From positions 156,001-220,000 of the forward strand of contig JAQGDQ010000367.1 of the NCBI GenBank assembly GCA_030141605.1: a DNA stretch of 64,000 nt, read 5' to 3'. Position 1 is the stretch's first letter; each line of letters opens with the position of its first letter. The DNA comes from Tubiluchus corallicola (Eukaryota; Priapulida; Priapulimorpha; Priapulimorphida; Tubiluchidae). Positions 14,126 through 27,290 of the stretch are shown one piece after another. A model generated the notes under the pieces. The model had not been told where the DNA came from, made no database searches, and worked only from the letters and a program-made list of their open reading frames with translations. Both the position numbers and the translations under genes were made by a program.

Positions 14126-15584
14126 AGACTTAGATTGTTTGATCTGTTCTACTGCCTCCTGCTAGTTCTTGCAATTCAGGATGAATATTCCATCCGCTAA
14201 AGCGCTTCTGCGTTATTTAGGAGCTTAAAGTAATGAGAGTGATCTGTGTTCAGGTCTCCCACAACAAAAAACATAAGTATGCTCTGCCAGCGAGCGGTGC
14301 AGTATACTTAAACAGCCTGATCGCATAAAAAATGCTGTTTCAAACATTTATTCAAACAAAAATTCAGCAGTATAACAAAGAAACGTACAATGGTGATTCT
14401 ACACTTCTGGATCAAAACCATTGTCAGTTGCACCAAAATGATCTTTTACCACATTTGTACTACCTATGTGCCGAGTTTGACTCGGTTGGTCTCAATGGCC
14501 TTAGATAATAGTCAACATCCTATATACCCTGCCGATCTTGTATGTCAATATAATTGACATAGATGTCAAGGCATAGAGTGTCAAAGCGAGTTTCCCTCCG
14601 CAAAGCTGCTCCCCAGTTCCATATCCCATGCCCCATCTTTGACTGTTTTGACTATCCGTTTCTTGAAAGTACAATTGCATGGAAAACGTAGGCGAATACA
14701 CGCACAGAAGTTGCCTCTGCAAATCCCCACCACCACTTCGTTTGAGTGAGGATAAAAACAAACTGACACATGCTACCCTGAACAACATAATCGAAACCTA
14801 CGACTTTCCTTACTGTTTTTTTGCAGAGAAAGTTTTGCACCAATATCTGCGTCCTTATTAACTTACCCTCTTTTAAGGTCTCTTGGGGGAGCCAATGATC
14901 GTTGTGCTTCTATTCTCCGAATGCAAACACGGAGATTGAAATTGGTAACAGGTGCATGACAAAAGCAATGATGAATCTACAATATAAAGAGCGAACGAAA
15001 GGCGTTATCGATTTTTTGTAAAGCACTTTTTATATGTCTCATCGCCGGCTGGAAGAAATCCATTTGAATTTGCAGTGAATATGCAAACTATACATGTATA
15101 TGTTGCACAATCTCACAGGCACGAAAAATAACATCCTTGATTATTATATTAATATTCTTGATTAAATAAATTCTGTCGTATGCTATTATTAGTAACCTGA
15201 AACCGTATATGACTGTCTGAATAAGTTTTTCTTTGAAGCAAACCATGTATAAACAGACGATGCAAAGGTCACAATACTGCAAGGTCGGCCAAATGCGCAT
15301 TTCAGTTTATTTCCTGATACTGGTGTAGTTGACAAGTTTTCATCTCAGTTCTGTCTCCAGAGTTTCTACAAGATACCAAAAGCTTAACATTCCGAAGGGA
15401 GACAATACTTAACTTGTATTGTCCTGTACTTAACTTAATTTCAACCTTTGCATGTAAACCGACACAGTATTAACAATCTGCTGCTTATGTGAAACCAAAA
15501 GAATTCTCAAATGGCTTCTCAAAAAGTTAATTTTCATAGCTGCATTTGTTTGAGCTCGAGTTTCACTCGCCACCTTTATTTAGT

Positions 15585-15740
15585 TGTTTTTTTCATTTCC
15601 CTTTCATTCTTTCCCAAACCTAACCCGCCCCCTCTCTCTCTCCCTTTCCCTCCTCTTTATTTTTCTATTCGTTTCTGCACCTCCCTCTTTTCGTTTCCAT
15701 CCCTCCCTCTTTGTTTGCCTCTATCTGTCATTGTCCTTGT
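15585..15740. repeat. pyrimidine-rich tract
   Basis: The + strand is almost all C and T for about 150 bases (CTCTCTCTCCCTTTCCCTCC and similar). It has triplex (H-DNA) potential. The frames across it are low-complexity Ser/Leu/Phe and not genes. Confidence 0.7.
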
Positions 15741-16940
15741 CTAATACCACTTCCTTGTACATTGGTATTGAGGAGCAAATTGCTTGCAAACAGGAAAATT
15801 GTTGTCTAAATTTCCAGCTCTTCGTCAATAGACTGGGCTTCTTGAATGTACCCTGCTCACGTCCCACATAATTACAGATTCGTTGCAGTCTTTATATAGT
15901 ATAATGTTTGTTCAGGAAAGTCGTTGATGTCTGCTATTGCTATGAAGCCGCTTTTAATGCAATCTGTGCCTGAATCCGCCCAATCAAACGCTTGAATAGG
16001 AAGCCCTGTAATGTTATAGATCAGGCTTATATAGAGTCGTCAATGAACGCACCATGTGGGTTTGTCACAATCACAATGTTGATACAGATCATACTGCACC
16101 TGTCATCTAGTATTGGTATAAACCGTTATTAGTGAATTGCAACCATTATGAAATGTCAAAGGAAGGTTAATAATTTAAGGCAGTTTATACAGTGAGCATG
16201 TGCATACGTTAGTTTTCCTGCATATCCTTTTCTCTCTTATAAGCTTAATATTATGCTCCCATGTTACTGTTAACTGTATTCAGCAGCAGTTTGCTAAATT
16301 TTGATGTGGCTTCTACTGCCTTGTGTTAAAGTTCTACCAATAATATAATTTTGCTAATTATACGTCAGTTAATATTGATAGGCTAGACATTAGTGTCAAT
16401 GTTACTACTTATGATAATACCTTAGTGTTAGTAAACCTTTTCACAGTTCCAGTGATTGACGATGATCGTGAAAAGGTCAGAGGTTAAGTGTGCCAGACAG
16501 CGCATTTGTGTACATTTGCCAACGCCTCGCAGCCCATGCTATTGTAATAGTAACAATTTTTAAAACAGCTAGCTAGAACCTTATCTAGTTCATTTTTTCT
16601 TGTTCCCAAGCAAGATCATCCTAGTAAATCACTCTACGCATGACTAATGCATAATTAAGTAAAGTCTACGTAAAACAACTGAAGTTAATGAACTAATGCG
16701 GCAGACATCTTTGCTTTACCCACATGTCACGTGGCGGTTGCGTAGTTAAGACGGGTTGCTGTGGTACACTTAATCTTCGACCAACAGCAACTTCGCGTGA
16801 GCATAGCAAAACTGTGAAAAGGCTTAGTGTAGTCGTGAGAAAAGCTTATTTCAATGATGAAATACGCATTGTTGCGATAATTTCATTCTTGCGATGTCTA
16901 CCCAACAAAACGAAACCACTAGTAGTATTGGTTTATTATT

Positions 16941-17500
16941 CATGTAGTTCCGAAGAACTGTAGAACGCATGGTTTGCAATACAAATGTACCACATTCACA
17001 AACAGAATATTGTATTAGCACTTGTAGTTCCGAAGAACTTTAGAATGCATGGTTTGCAATACAAATGTACGACATTAACAAACAGAACATTGTATTAGCA
17101 CATGTAGTTCCGAAGAACTTTAGAACGCATGGTTTGCAATACAAATGTACGACATTAACAAACAGAACATTGTATTAGCACATGTAGTTCCGAAGAACTT
17201 TAGAATGCATGGTTTGCAATACAAATGTCCGACATTAACAAACAGAACATTGTATTAGCACATGTAGTTCCGAAGAACTTTAGAATGCATGGTTTGCAAT
17301 ACAAATATACGACATTAACAAACAGAACATTGTATTAGCATATGTAGTTCCGAAGAACTTTAGAATGCATGGTTTGCAATACAATTGTACGACATTAACA
17401 AACAGAACATTGTATTAGCACATGTAGTTCCGAAGAACTTTAGAATGCATGGTTTGCAATACAAATGTACGACATTAACAAACAGAACATTGTATTAGCA
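16941..17500. repeat. 80-bp tandem repeat, seven copies
   Basis: Units start at 16941, 17021, 17101, 17181, 17261, 17341 and 17421 with an exact 80-bp period. Each starts with ATGTAGTTCCGAAGAACT-like sequence and ends TGTATTAGCA. Copies differ by a few substitutions and no indels, and the first is the most diverged. There are no unique spacers, so this is a satellite and not a CRISPR-like array. Confidence 0.95.
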
Positions 17501-17517
17501 CAATATATGTGCTAATA
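17493..17517. repeat. perfect 9-bp-stem hairpin capping the 80-bp array
   Basis: TATTAGCAC, a 7-base loop, then GTGCTAATA. The left arm is the end of the last 80-bp unit; the right arm occurs only here. Confidence 0.8.
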
Positions 17518-18379
17518 ATAATGCCAACAGTAAGCAATACTAAGATATAACAGAGATCAAATAATTGTATTGACGCCATAATAATCAACTTTTTATTAAA
17601 AATATAATGGCCAAAGTTAAATTCATAAGATAGTCTGTCTACATGATCATAGGCATCATAATGTTTCTCATTGCACAGGCGTCTGCGTATTGCGTCAATC
17701 AAAGATGATCTCATTCTAGCTTAATCATTCACACAGTGTGAAACTTGGCAAATTGCAACCTTTGTGTTTTTCTTCCGCAAAGCTTCTGGGGGATGCGGAC
17801 GCTGGTCTTATGCGCTTATGTTAATTAGATTCACATATATATGAACATTAGGCTAAATAACAATGAACCATCGACCAATGAGTGCCTTTCTTACACACAA
17901 CAGAAAGTAAATATTCACTTGGTGTCAGTAAGTGCATATAACTATTGAAAAATGCAAATGTTGTTTATTTTCGTAATTTTGTTCAATGGTTGTAAACCTT
18001 GTCGAAAAAAGTCCTTGTTGATTCTAGAGAAGTCACATCGTAGGCGTTCTTGTAAAAGCCATTTTCTTCACTTTAGCACCGCCCTTTCTCAATAGCTTTG
18101 CATCACAACAATTCTCAAGTTGAAGTGGTTTCATTTCTTTGCCCAATTGCGAAGGGTCGATGAATTTCATATTTAGAATGGCTTCTTGTTGGCGCAGAGA
18201 TCGATGGCTTCTTGGTATTGAGAAATAAAGTGTGAAAAATGTTAAGTGCGATTTTCTCTTTGCACTTGTGAACAGATGAACCTTGTCGGTTTTGCGAACT
18301 TTTATCGCGTAGTCTAAAAAATAGCCACTGCTGTGGAAACAACATTTATTAATAGCACAAAAAATAATACAAAAATATA

Positions 18380-18690
18380 ATCTGAAATGCGTTTCGTCAT
18401 CAATATAACATCTTCAGTGAATGATTCAAAATGAGAATGTGTAATTCTAATTGACAAACCTAAAGTTGTGTAACAATATAAGCAAATTGAGGTCAACTGA
18501 AATTCACCCGAGAGCTTTCTAAGTTTAGCTTGGTTTGTCTGTTTACACGTATTTGTTTATATTGTTACATCATTTGAAATTGTTATCACTGCATTGGGCT
18601 GCTTAATTAGAATTACGCATTCTCGTTTTGAATCATTCACTCAAGATGTCAGGTTTATGATGAAATAAGTTTGAAATGATGCGTTTGTGT
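18380..18690. mobile_element. imperfect foldback/MITE-like inverted repeat
   Basis: The left arm (about 18380-18487) contains GTGAATGATTCAAAATGAGA, TGTGTAATTCTAATT and TGTAACAATATAA. The right arm (about 18550-18690) contains their reverse complements in reverse order. Arms look about 80% matched by eye, with gaps. No target duplication was found. Confidence 0.55.
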
Positions 18691-20939
18691 TTTTTTGTTA
18701 ATAAACATTTTGGCTCATAACTACAACTGATATTGCCAGTGCCACTGCTGCTGCTGATGATGTTGTTACTGCTGATGCTTCTGCTGTTGGGTTTCACTGG
18801 ATATTAAAGTCATCCGGCAAAGGCAGACAAAATCCCATAGAGTCCACACCAATGAATATTAAGCTCGTCCGGATCCCTTACTTCTGGCTGAATGTCCTGC
18901 CTAGTTGAAAGTCATTTGAAACCCCATCAATAGTTTCTTCGAAGATGTTGCTTTCAGTGCGCAATACTAAGTTTTGAGTGAAGCATGCTTCTTCGTTGTG
19001 ACGCCAGAAATTTGGCCTGCAGTCATGAATGACACAACTAAGGTAAATGACATCCTCGCGTCATCCTCAAGCACCACAAGAAGTCCAAACATAATCTGTT
19101 AATTGCAGGGGAGGGCTTGAGCTCAGATTCTCGCAATTCTTCTGTCAAGTAAATGTAGCACAGTGGGACTTGTCATAGAGATAAACTCTTGACACTCATA
19201 ATCTCAAGGTGTCTCGTGCAGACAGCAATAATGGAGAACCGCAGAATACGTAATAGCAGTATAAACGTGCTATTATCTATCCAGTGATGAAACAAGCTAT
19301 TAACTGTATACAACACTGATACAACCATTTTTTCTTATGTATAATTAAATGCGTTAGTAGCACTAGCCGGAATTATATTCATTTACATTCGGTTACACCA
19401 ACGCTGGTCACTGGTTAGCAGTAGCCTTAGCATTTTGAAAGTAGTAGTTCTCTCGGATTAATTAAGCATTGAAGGTTAGTTGCAGTTTTTTTAAACTCGG
19501 TGGGAAACTGAAACACTGCATCTCATTTAGGAGAACCTGTTTACAAGAACAATCAAATTACTGACACTAATTACACGCACAAACAAACTTTTTTTTAAAC
19601 GAAGAACTCTGCATTATTTTAATTTAATGATGTTGTAGAAAATAAGAAACATCATGGTTTCACGAAGAACAAAATTTACAACAAGAAAAAGTCAAATTAA
19701 CGAAGACAAGTAAAATTCTGGAAGCCATTGAGAGATACTATATTAAATGATGTTCGGGCTTCACTTTAAGTACCTGAAAAGTTGGACGAACAGGTTTTAA
19801 ACTTCCAACTATGCAAAACTGTCAAATCACATTATGCCACTTCGTATCTGAAAAGCATAGAATTATCTTTAACGACAGTAGGCAACGATGCGAGACGTTA
19901 GCGCGTTAGTGTATTTCTCGATCATTACTTCGATCCAAAATTGGTATTAATGTTTTCGCTTTCATTAACCAAAATTCATAGTAGTACGCGAACGTCCCAC
20001 GTAGTGTCTGGAAATGATGAATCCGCTAGATTTAAAACTTACCACAAGCGGATAGATGTGTTCCATTTAAGTGGTGTGTTTTACTGTAATTCTTCTAATC
20101 GTATAAATAGATTGTGATACAATTTACATTTAGCGTACTAATGACCATCAGAACTGCAAATGGAGGCATTATAAGATATTCAACTAAGTTTCAACTATCT
20201 CAAATTAAATTATGTTTCTCGCGGTTTGCAGGTTCTTAACTATCCCTTTTAGTTTCTTCCCTAAAAGGGGCCATCAGTTCCTGACACCCGTTAGTTTCTC
20301 AAGAAAACTGAGTAAGCTGAGTAAGCTGTATAATGTCTCCAGTTGTCCAACTGGATGACGGCTACATCTTCGTGATTTGTCGCATCACTTGTCGATGAAG
20401 ATGGTTTACTTTGCTTAGGGGAAATACAAATCCATCTAAAATAATTGCCGCGTATCCGATATCCGTCCTGCTGAGAATTAAGTCAACACGTGATTATTGT
20501 CTTCCGTCTCCGCTTGCCCGTCATCGTGTCGTGAAGCCTTACTCCGAGAAAAGAGGGGGCAAGACGGCTGCAGATTGACAAATGAAGTGAAATCACTTGT
20601 GAAATTGTTGGCTAGCTCGTTTATAAGGTACCATGCAAAGATTAATCAGACTTAGCAGCAGCAGCTCTTAATGATAAGCTTTGCAAAGTCAATGACAACA
20701 AAGTCAAGGTGACAAAAACCTCGTTATAAGTAGATGTTAAAACGTAATCGTTTTCTTTTTCTCTTCTTTTTTTCGTTTTCTTTTTTATTAGATATACGAC
20801 CTGTAATCTATTATGAAGCGGTTTCGAGCAGTTAATTCTGCAATATTGTTAATTCCCAAACTCCACACTAAAATCATAGAAAGAATTTGCTTAGCTAACA
20901 AAAGAGATTACATGAACTTTGTGCTACTGCAACGGCGAT

Positions 20940-21110
20940 CAGTGATAAAGTCACAGGAAAAAGTCACAATTTTGGCTAGGAAAAGGTCACAGCAAAAAGT
21001 CACAATTAATAATGGCAAAGGTTAGGGGTTAGTGTAGGGTTATGTTTGGGTTAGAGTTAGGGTTATATTTCCTGTGATTCTTTTGTTATTTTTTTACCTG
21101 CGAATTTTTT
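20940..21110. mobile_element. foldback element with TTAGGG-like core (copy 1)
   Basis: AAAGTCACAGG/AAAAAGTCACAA words on the left face CCTGTGATTCTTTTG on the right. The core at 21020-21066 is a run of degenerate telomere-like words (GGTTAGGGGTTAGTGTAGGG and following). A second copy with the same architecture lies at 60006-60182. Confidence 0.6.
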
Positions 21111-21538
21111 TTGCCTAGACTTGCCTGATGCAGCTACCTTTGCCAGCATCACTGTTACTACCATCGCTATTGCTATTGTTTCAAAAATCTACTAGTTTTG
21201 TCAAGATTCGGTCGTTAACTGCCCATCGCGTCCGACGAAGGCTCCATCCGTCACTCGCGTCCAACTGCCTAGAAACGATAGTTCGTCAATTTCGATAGTG
21301 ATGTCAAGAATAACGGAGCTTACAAAAAACATCTCATAAAATAGTCCCGATACAAGTTTGTTTTTTCATCTTGAGACTAAGAAGTCGTGGTATCTTCATG
21401 CGCAGATTAAAATGTTCTATGCAAAAATGAGAAAAAATTATGCTGAAAATTGTACAGTTATATTTCATATATTATTATATTATATACTCTACTATAACAT
21501 ATATAACATACTTATAATACTATAATATACTTATATTA

Positions 21539-21625
<87 letters not shown>
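21539..21625. repeat. (TTA)n microsatellite
   Basis: About 29 uninterrupted ATT units. Confidence 0.95.
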
Positions 21626-21626
<1 letters not shown>

Positions 21627-24600
21627 CTCACCCGCGTAAGCACTAACATTTTCTTGAGGGCAGGTGCCCAAAATATTTACAAATTTTTTTAACCTATTTT
21701 GGCGTCAATAGAACATTTGCTTTTTATTACTTTTTTGATATTGGGATCGCTTTTCCTCGTCATTTGCACATTTTTTTTTACTTTTGGATAAAAATTTCAA
21801 AATCTTCATAGTAAAAGAAACAGTCTGTCAAGTTTCACAAGACTTGTGTATTCTACTTTAGAATCGATGAAAAATTGCCTTAGAAACTGCAATCTAAATT
21901 TTCTTTTTCACTCAATGGGAAATTCCAGTCGTGAGCTGAATACAAGCTAAACCTTAGTTTATCTTCTGATCAAAAAAGCTTAAAAGAAGACATTGAAGTT
22001 GTAGTAGATAGTCCAAAGAAAGTATACGTGTCACGTGCATTGCCTTCCTGAAAAACTAAAAACCGTTTTCCTTATATTCCCGGCTTCCAGATTCTCAGCA
22101 AGTATTTTATTTCTCTGTCTATCGTTTCTGTTACCCGCCTTTTTAAAGAGATTTGCATTCACAGGGATCAGAAGCAGGCTTAGCACAATGGAGTCTTTTT
22201 TTCTAATCAACTGAAATACAATTCCTAGTTTTTTTCTGCTAATGAGCCAGATGAACACAACCAAATCAATGAATCACATTCAAAGAAGATCATAATTATT
22301 TTCTCAGCGTATCATTTCTTGCCAATCAATAGTTACAGTAGTTATACACGCATATTGCAAAACAAACGAATACATTTCAATGAATAGTCATTAGGCTTAT
22401 TTCTCTCTGCTATCAGCCTAGCGTTCCTGCTTTATGAGAGAACAGACGTACGTTAACCATCTTGTCCTCTAAATCACTTTTTCATTGTCCCATCTACAGG
22501 CTTAATATGGCTTCTTACTTTTCATTTTAAAGGAAATTCTAATCACTGCTTCCCACTGCACAGTTAGCTGGCGCTTGCTGCATAGCTGTCAATTACCCTG
22601 TTGTCTACCTGTATGCCATTTTCTTGCCGCTCATGTGTCCATATGTCTGCTTCTTTGCCTTCTTTGTTGAGTGGCTGCAAACCTGCCTGCCAACCAGCCT
22701 GCCTACTTGTCTGCCTATGCATTTCAAGACACGTTAAGTTCACCAAGTTGACGGATCACAAACTGTTTTTTTTTGGAGTGAAACCGGGGGAGGGGGTTAT
22801 GTACTGTAACCACCGAAAGCTAATGATTTCTTACTAAAATAAAAAAAGAACAGAGAAAGATTCGAACTTACAGTACTCAAAACGTAAGATCACCTATAAT
22901 ATCGAGTACGTATTTCAACGCTCGTCAATAAGGACTTTTCACTTGATGTTTTCTTTGTAAACTGCGTACAATTACTCATAACACGAAGTATTGAAATGCG
23001 GTAGTAATACATTTCATTACTTAAAGCAATTATGGTATACAATTTGCGAGAATCAATACGTAATTTGTACATCTGTCATTCAATTAAAGTATGCCTACCC
23101 TCAAGCCACTTCTCCAAACGTTTCCAAACCATGATAATGATAGGAAGACCATTTGTTCAAACAGGAAGACATGAGCTGCGAGTTTCTATTGATCTGAACC
23201 GTCAGCTGTTCGGCTTTTCGCAGTTTGACCGTTCAAAGTGTTCGGACGGAAATTAGCGAAACTGGAGATTTCGTCAAATTAGTGTCATGGGCACGAAACT
23301 GGCAGATTTACAGTAAGCAAATAACTTGTGAAGGGTTTGTGAAAAAGATGCAATCAGTAACTTATTGTTAGAAATTTCTACTAAAAATAGCAAGAAATAA
23401 ATTGCACATTTCTCCTCCGCATATTTGCACACAAGAAAGATTTCATTATTAGCTTACAAATTTCTAAATCTGGATAAATCGAACTAGAGCAAAATGTCTA
23501 TACAGGGCATTAATATTAGTAAAGCAAAACTGATTTGCATCAATACCAAATTCCTATTCAATTAGTAAAACAGTTTTGGCTTTCTTGTCAGCTTTTAGAA
23601 AGATGCTAAAATGCTGTATTAAAAATGTCTTTTATTTACCACTGTGTATTAGACAAAAACAAGAACAAAAATGTGCACTACTATTTAAAAAAAAATTATA
23701 GGGTGGGCCCACAGTTTTTCCTCTAAAAGTAAACGTTGAAGTGCTAAATTGGTAGGTGTAATATTAAGAAAAACCAACAAAATGAAGGTAATCGCTTGTG
23801 GAATTAGCATAGGATTCGCGCAATGAATGCCATTCATAAAATTTATTGACTGTAAATTAAAACGAAAATCGAATTCCCACCACAAGTCGGTCACTCGGCA
23901 ATATTTAATTTAAAAAAGTAGGTAATAATACCGTTTATTAGCAGCAAAACATAAATAAGGAAAAAGTGCAAAATTCCTTGTAATTTGAGCCCTCTAATTT
24001 TAGTGTGAATGCAGTCTGAGCCTGTGCATGCGCAATAAAAATTTCCTGTTCAATAGATGATTGATTATCTGGTCACAGGGCCTTTAACTTGTACCATTCC
24101 TTGTCCCAATAGTTTCATTGTTCTTTCTGCAATGTTCTTAAAGCGCCAATAATAGGCTCGTCGGTGTATTCATTGCATTGTTTATTTTCCAAATCAATTC
24201 ATTGTCTTCCAGAATAAGTCTTCGTAGACTAAGTATACGAGTCTTGCATTTTCATTAACATCATCTTCTCTGGCTTTCATATTTGTTGAGGTCTAATTGA
24301 TTTTTCTGGCTGTACATCGAATATGATTAGGACGTTTCAATTAAATGGACATGTGGATATGTCTCGCGGGAAGTTATAACGTACAAAATGATGAACATAA
24401 ACTGATACCCGAAACAAAATCTTGAGAAACTGTGACCAAAAGTATTTAGCTAATGGTTAAGATGACATCAGTCGTGAAATTACGGCTGCATATACGTGAG
24501 TATATTAACCATAGTATGTGTAATACATACGGTATTTAATGTAACTTCAGCATTTCTTCATACACGATATTTTTTCTTTACACTTCTTTAACATTTACCA

Positions 24601-25719
24601 AGATTGTACACTGCCAAACACTAGAAGCAAAGCAACACTAAAACCTTATTTAATATGATATTTTCATAGATATTTAAGTGCAGCTACAAGAATGTGGTTG
24701 TGATTATTTATAATTGTGGAGAATAGTACAAGATGTTTGTGAAGCCCGCTATTAAATGACCTCATAAATCAGCCTGATCTTTTAATCAACAATTGACACA
24801 AGAAAAATACAGCAAAAGAATAAATCAGTGATAGGTAATGCTTAATGAAATGTGTTATGCCAAAGTTAAAGTGGTCAGAACTATTTTGAGATTTTTAAAG
24901 CTCCAGAACATCACATCGCTGTTATTTGACTTGCAATCCATAATAATTATAATAAATAAAATATTCTGTGAATATCATTTTATAATATATATAAATACAG
25001 AACAGAATAGGGCTTAAAATGGTTCCTTGTGGGACGTTGTTAGTGCTCTTTCTCATTAGTGTGACAAGCAAGTTTCTGATGATTGAAATATCCTTGCAAT
25101 GATCACTGAGTGGGGATATTTAAAGGCATTGTTAGCAACGCTAATTATTGAACAATACTGGTACGTGTAGTCTCGCTTATTGAGGTGAATACGATAGACC
25201 TACTACATTGGTATTTATAAGCCTACACTTTTCCATGACAGCGATTAGAGTCATTTTGTGATGAGAATAATTAATTTAGTTGCAATTAATTTGCTATTAA
25301 TAGGGCTAAAATCTACATAAATTCTGAATAATTGTTTTACATGAGCAAAATTTAAGATAAGCAAAACTAATGTAATTTTATCAAGTAGTAAAAATTACAT
25401 CATATAGATTCTTGCACTTCAAGTTACAGGTTTCAATGCAAAATGATTAACTATACAAGTAAAATACATATTGGAAGCCACATACGAAAACAAATTACTT
25501 ATAAAACAATCGTGAAAATCAACACACAAAATAAAATTATCACTATTATTAAGATGCACTCAGTTATTAACCAAAATATGTGCATTGAGCTTGCATATCA
25601 TTACTGGTCATTTGCACACAAACATAAAATAGCTTCTAAGATGCAGCAAATTTGATTTATGTCTTTATTATTATATTATTTATGTTTCATTTCAGCCAAA
25701 ATAGCATTAGCCATATTAC

Positions 25720-26285
25720 AATATTAAAAGAGACATTCTGTCGGTAGCACAACATTCTGTTTTGAGAGTTCAGCTGGCAATTCAGATGCTAAGATGTTTT
25801 AAAAACACTCTTCATAAAAATAAAGTTTAAACAATTTGTCTTGAAATTTTGTATCAATTACATGCTGTCATGTTGCACGCAGTCAAGTTGCAATTACCTG
25901 AAATTTAAAAAACTGTAGAATATTTTTCGCTAACAAAGCAAAAGTTTAGATTACTTTATATCGTCAATAAGATATTTGCGTTTTTAGTACGCACTGGGAT
26001 GGCGATGCACTGTCGTTTTTCTGAGTGGCGCGAACATTTTAAATTATTAAGAATTTTCTAGTTGTAGTATCCTGGTCGTAGAAAATCTAATTATTGTTAG
26101 CGCCATCCATTGTCTATATACATAATGAATAAACAAGTTTGAATGTAGGAACTACCACACTAGTAAATGTCTTTCAAGCAGGTAACTGTAATGCTAAGTA
26201 GTATAACTTTGTATGGAAATTCTTTGGGACATACTGTAAAATGCATTTTCTTCCCCTTTGAGCTCTAAGTATTTTTCATTAATCC
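25720..26285. repeat. dispersed interspersed repeat, copy A
   Basis: Blocks here reappear in the same order near 60580-61060. They include CATAAAAATAAAG...TTGTCTTGAAATTTT, TTGCACGCAGTCAAGTTG, TCGTCAATAAGATATTTGCG, GTCTTTCAAGCAGGTAACTG and TTCTTTGGGACATACTGTAAA. The family is unknown to me; a LINE or SINE 3' region is one possibility. Confidence 0.55.
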
Positions 26286-26509
26286 TAAATTTATTTCAGC
26301 AATCTTCTTCTTTAAATTTAAGTAAGTTTTTCTTGTATTTAAATCGGTCAGAGTAGTTATCTTATCTTTCAATTATTACCTTTGCAAACAAAACATCCAC
26401 TGATTGTTTGCTTGTGTAATCTATTACTGATAATGACTGCAGGCTCCAATCCAAACGTACGCTTTTTAACATTATTTTTTTATCTTAAAACATTTTTAAT
26501 TATTAAAAT

Positions 26510-26625
26510 TTTTTTCAGTTACACAAGTCTTTCAAACACGTAAGCGTAATGCTAAGTAATATAACTTTGTGTAGAAAGCTCTTTGGGATGCACTTTAAAT
26601 TTCCCTTTCTTCCCTCTTTATCGTT
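26510..26625. repeat. dispersed interspersed repeat, partial copy B
   Basis: It repeats the last block of copy A: AAGTCTTTCAAACACGTAAG, GCTAAGTAATATAACTTTG, then GCTCTTTGGGATGCACTTTA. It corresponds to about 26165-26280 and to about 60960-61060. Confidence 0.55.
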
Positions 26626-27111
26626 GTGTTAACAAATTTGTAAAGCTTACAGAGTATCTCTCTGTAGTAAGTGCTCTACGCTCTACACTTCTAGTTTAAC
26701 AGACACGCTGGATGATAGACACGCGAGGCTTAAAAGTCGTTACATGTGGGAATAAACCTGATTTGTTTCACAAGTATAAGCTGAACAAATTTCAGAAACC
26801 GGTAAAATTCATGCAATGGCTTCAAGCTTTAAATGCGCTTACAAAAAGGGTGACATTCGGGAATTCCCACATTCTGTAATGAATAACGTAAACAACTAGC
26901 ATTGAACGCGTACCCAAAAGGTGCAGCTATCATTATTAGTTGCTCCAGCAAACGTTCACGCATTTCTGTTGTTTGCGAAACGCTACTATTTTAGAACTCA
27001 TAAACAATGCACTACGTGGAAAGCGCGCGCATTATTGATTGTTGGTGAGCGGATAGCATTAGTCGTTGACGTGTAGCTAGGTACCACAGTGATTATTTGA
27101 CGAATGAGATT

Positions 27112-27290
27112 TGATGGCACAGCCTCAGTTCGCACAACTTCAGTACCAAGAACCTCAGCAACGGCAGCCTCAGTACCCACACTCAGTACCCTCAACCTTA
27201 GCACCTACAGCCTCAGTACCCACAACCTCAGTGCCCAAAATCTTCGTACCCGCACAACCTCGGTACCGGTAGCCTCCACACGCTCAGTGG
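27112..27290. repeat. degenerate 15-bp minisatellite
   Basis: On the minus strand the unit is about GGTACTGAGGYTGTG, repeated roughly ten times with drift. Because 15 is a multiple of three, open frames persist on both strands: Pro-Gln-Tyr-rich and Ser-Thr-rich on +, and Leu-Val-Thr-Glu-like on -. I do not support any as a gene. Confidence 0.6.

Noticed and set aside
16941-17500. CRISPR array
   Set aside because: The 80-bp units are contiguous with no unique spacers, and the genome is animal.
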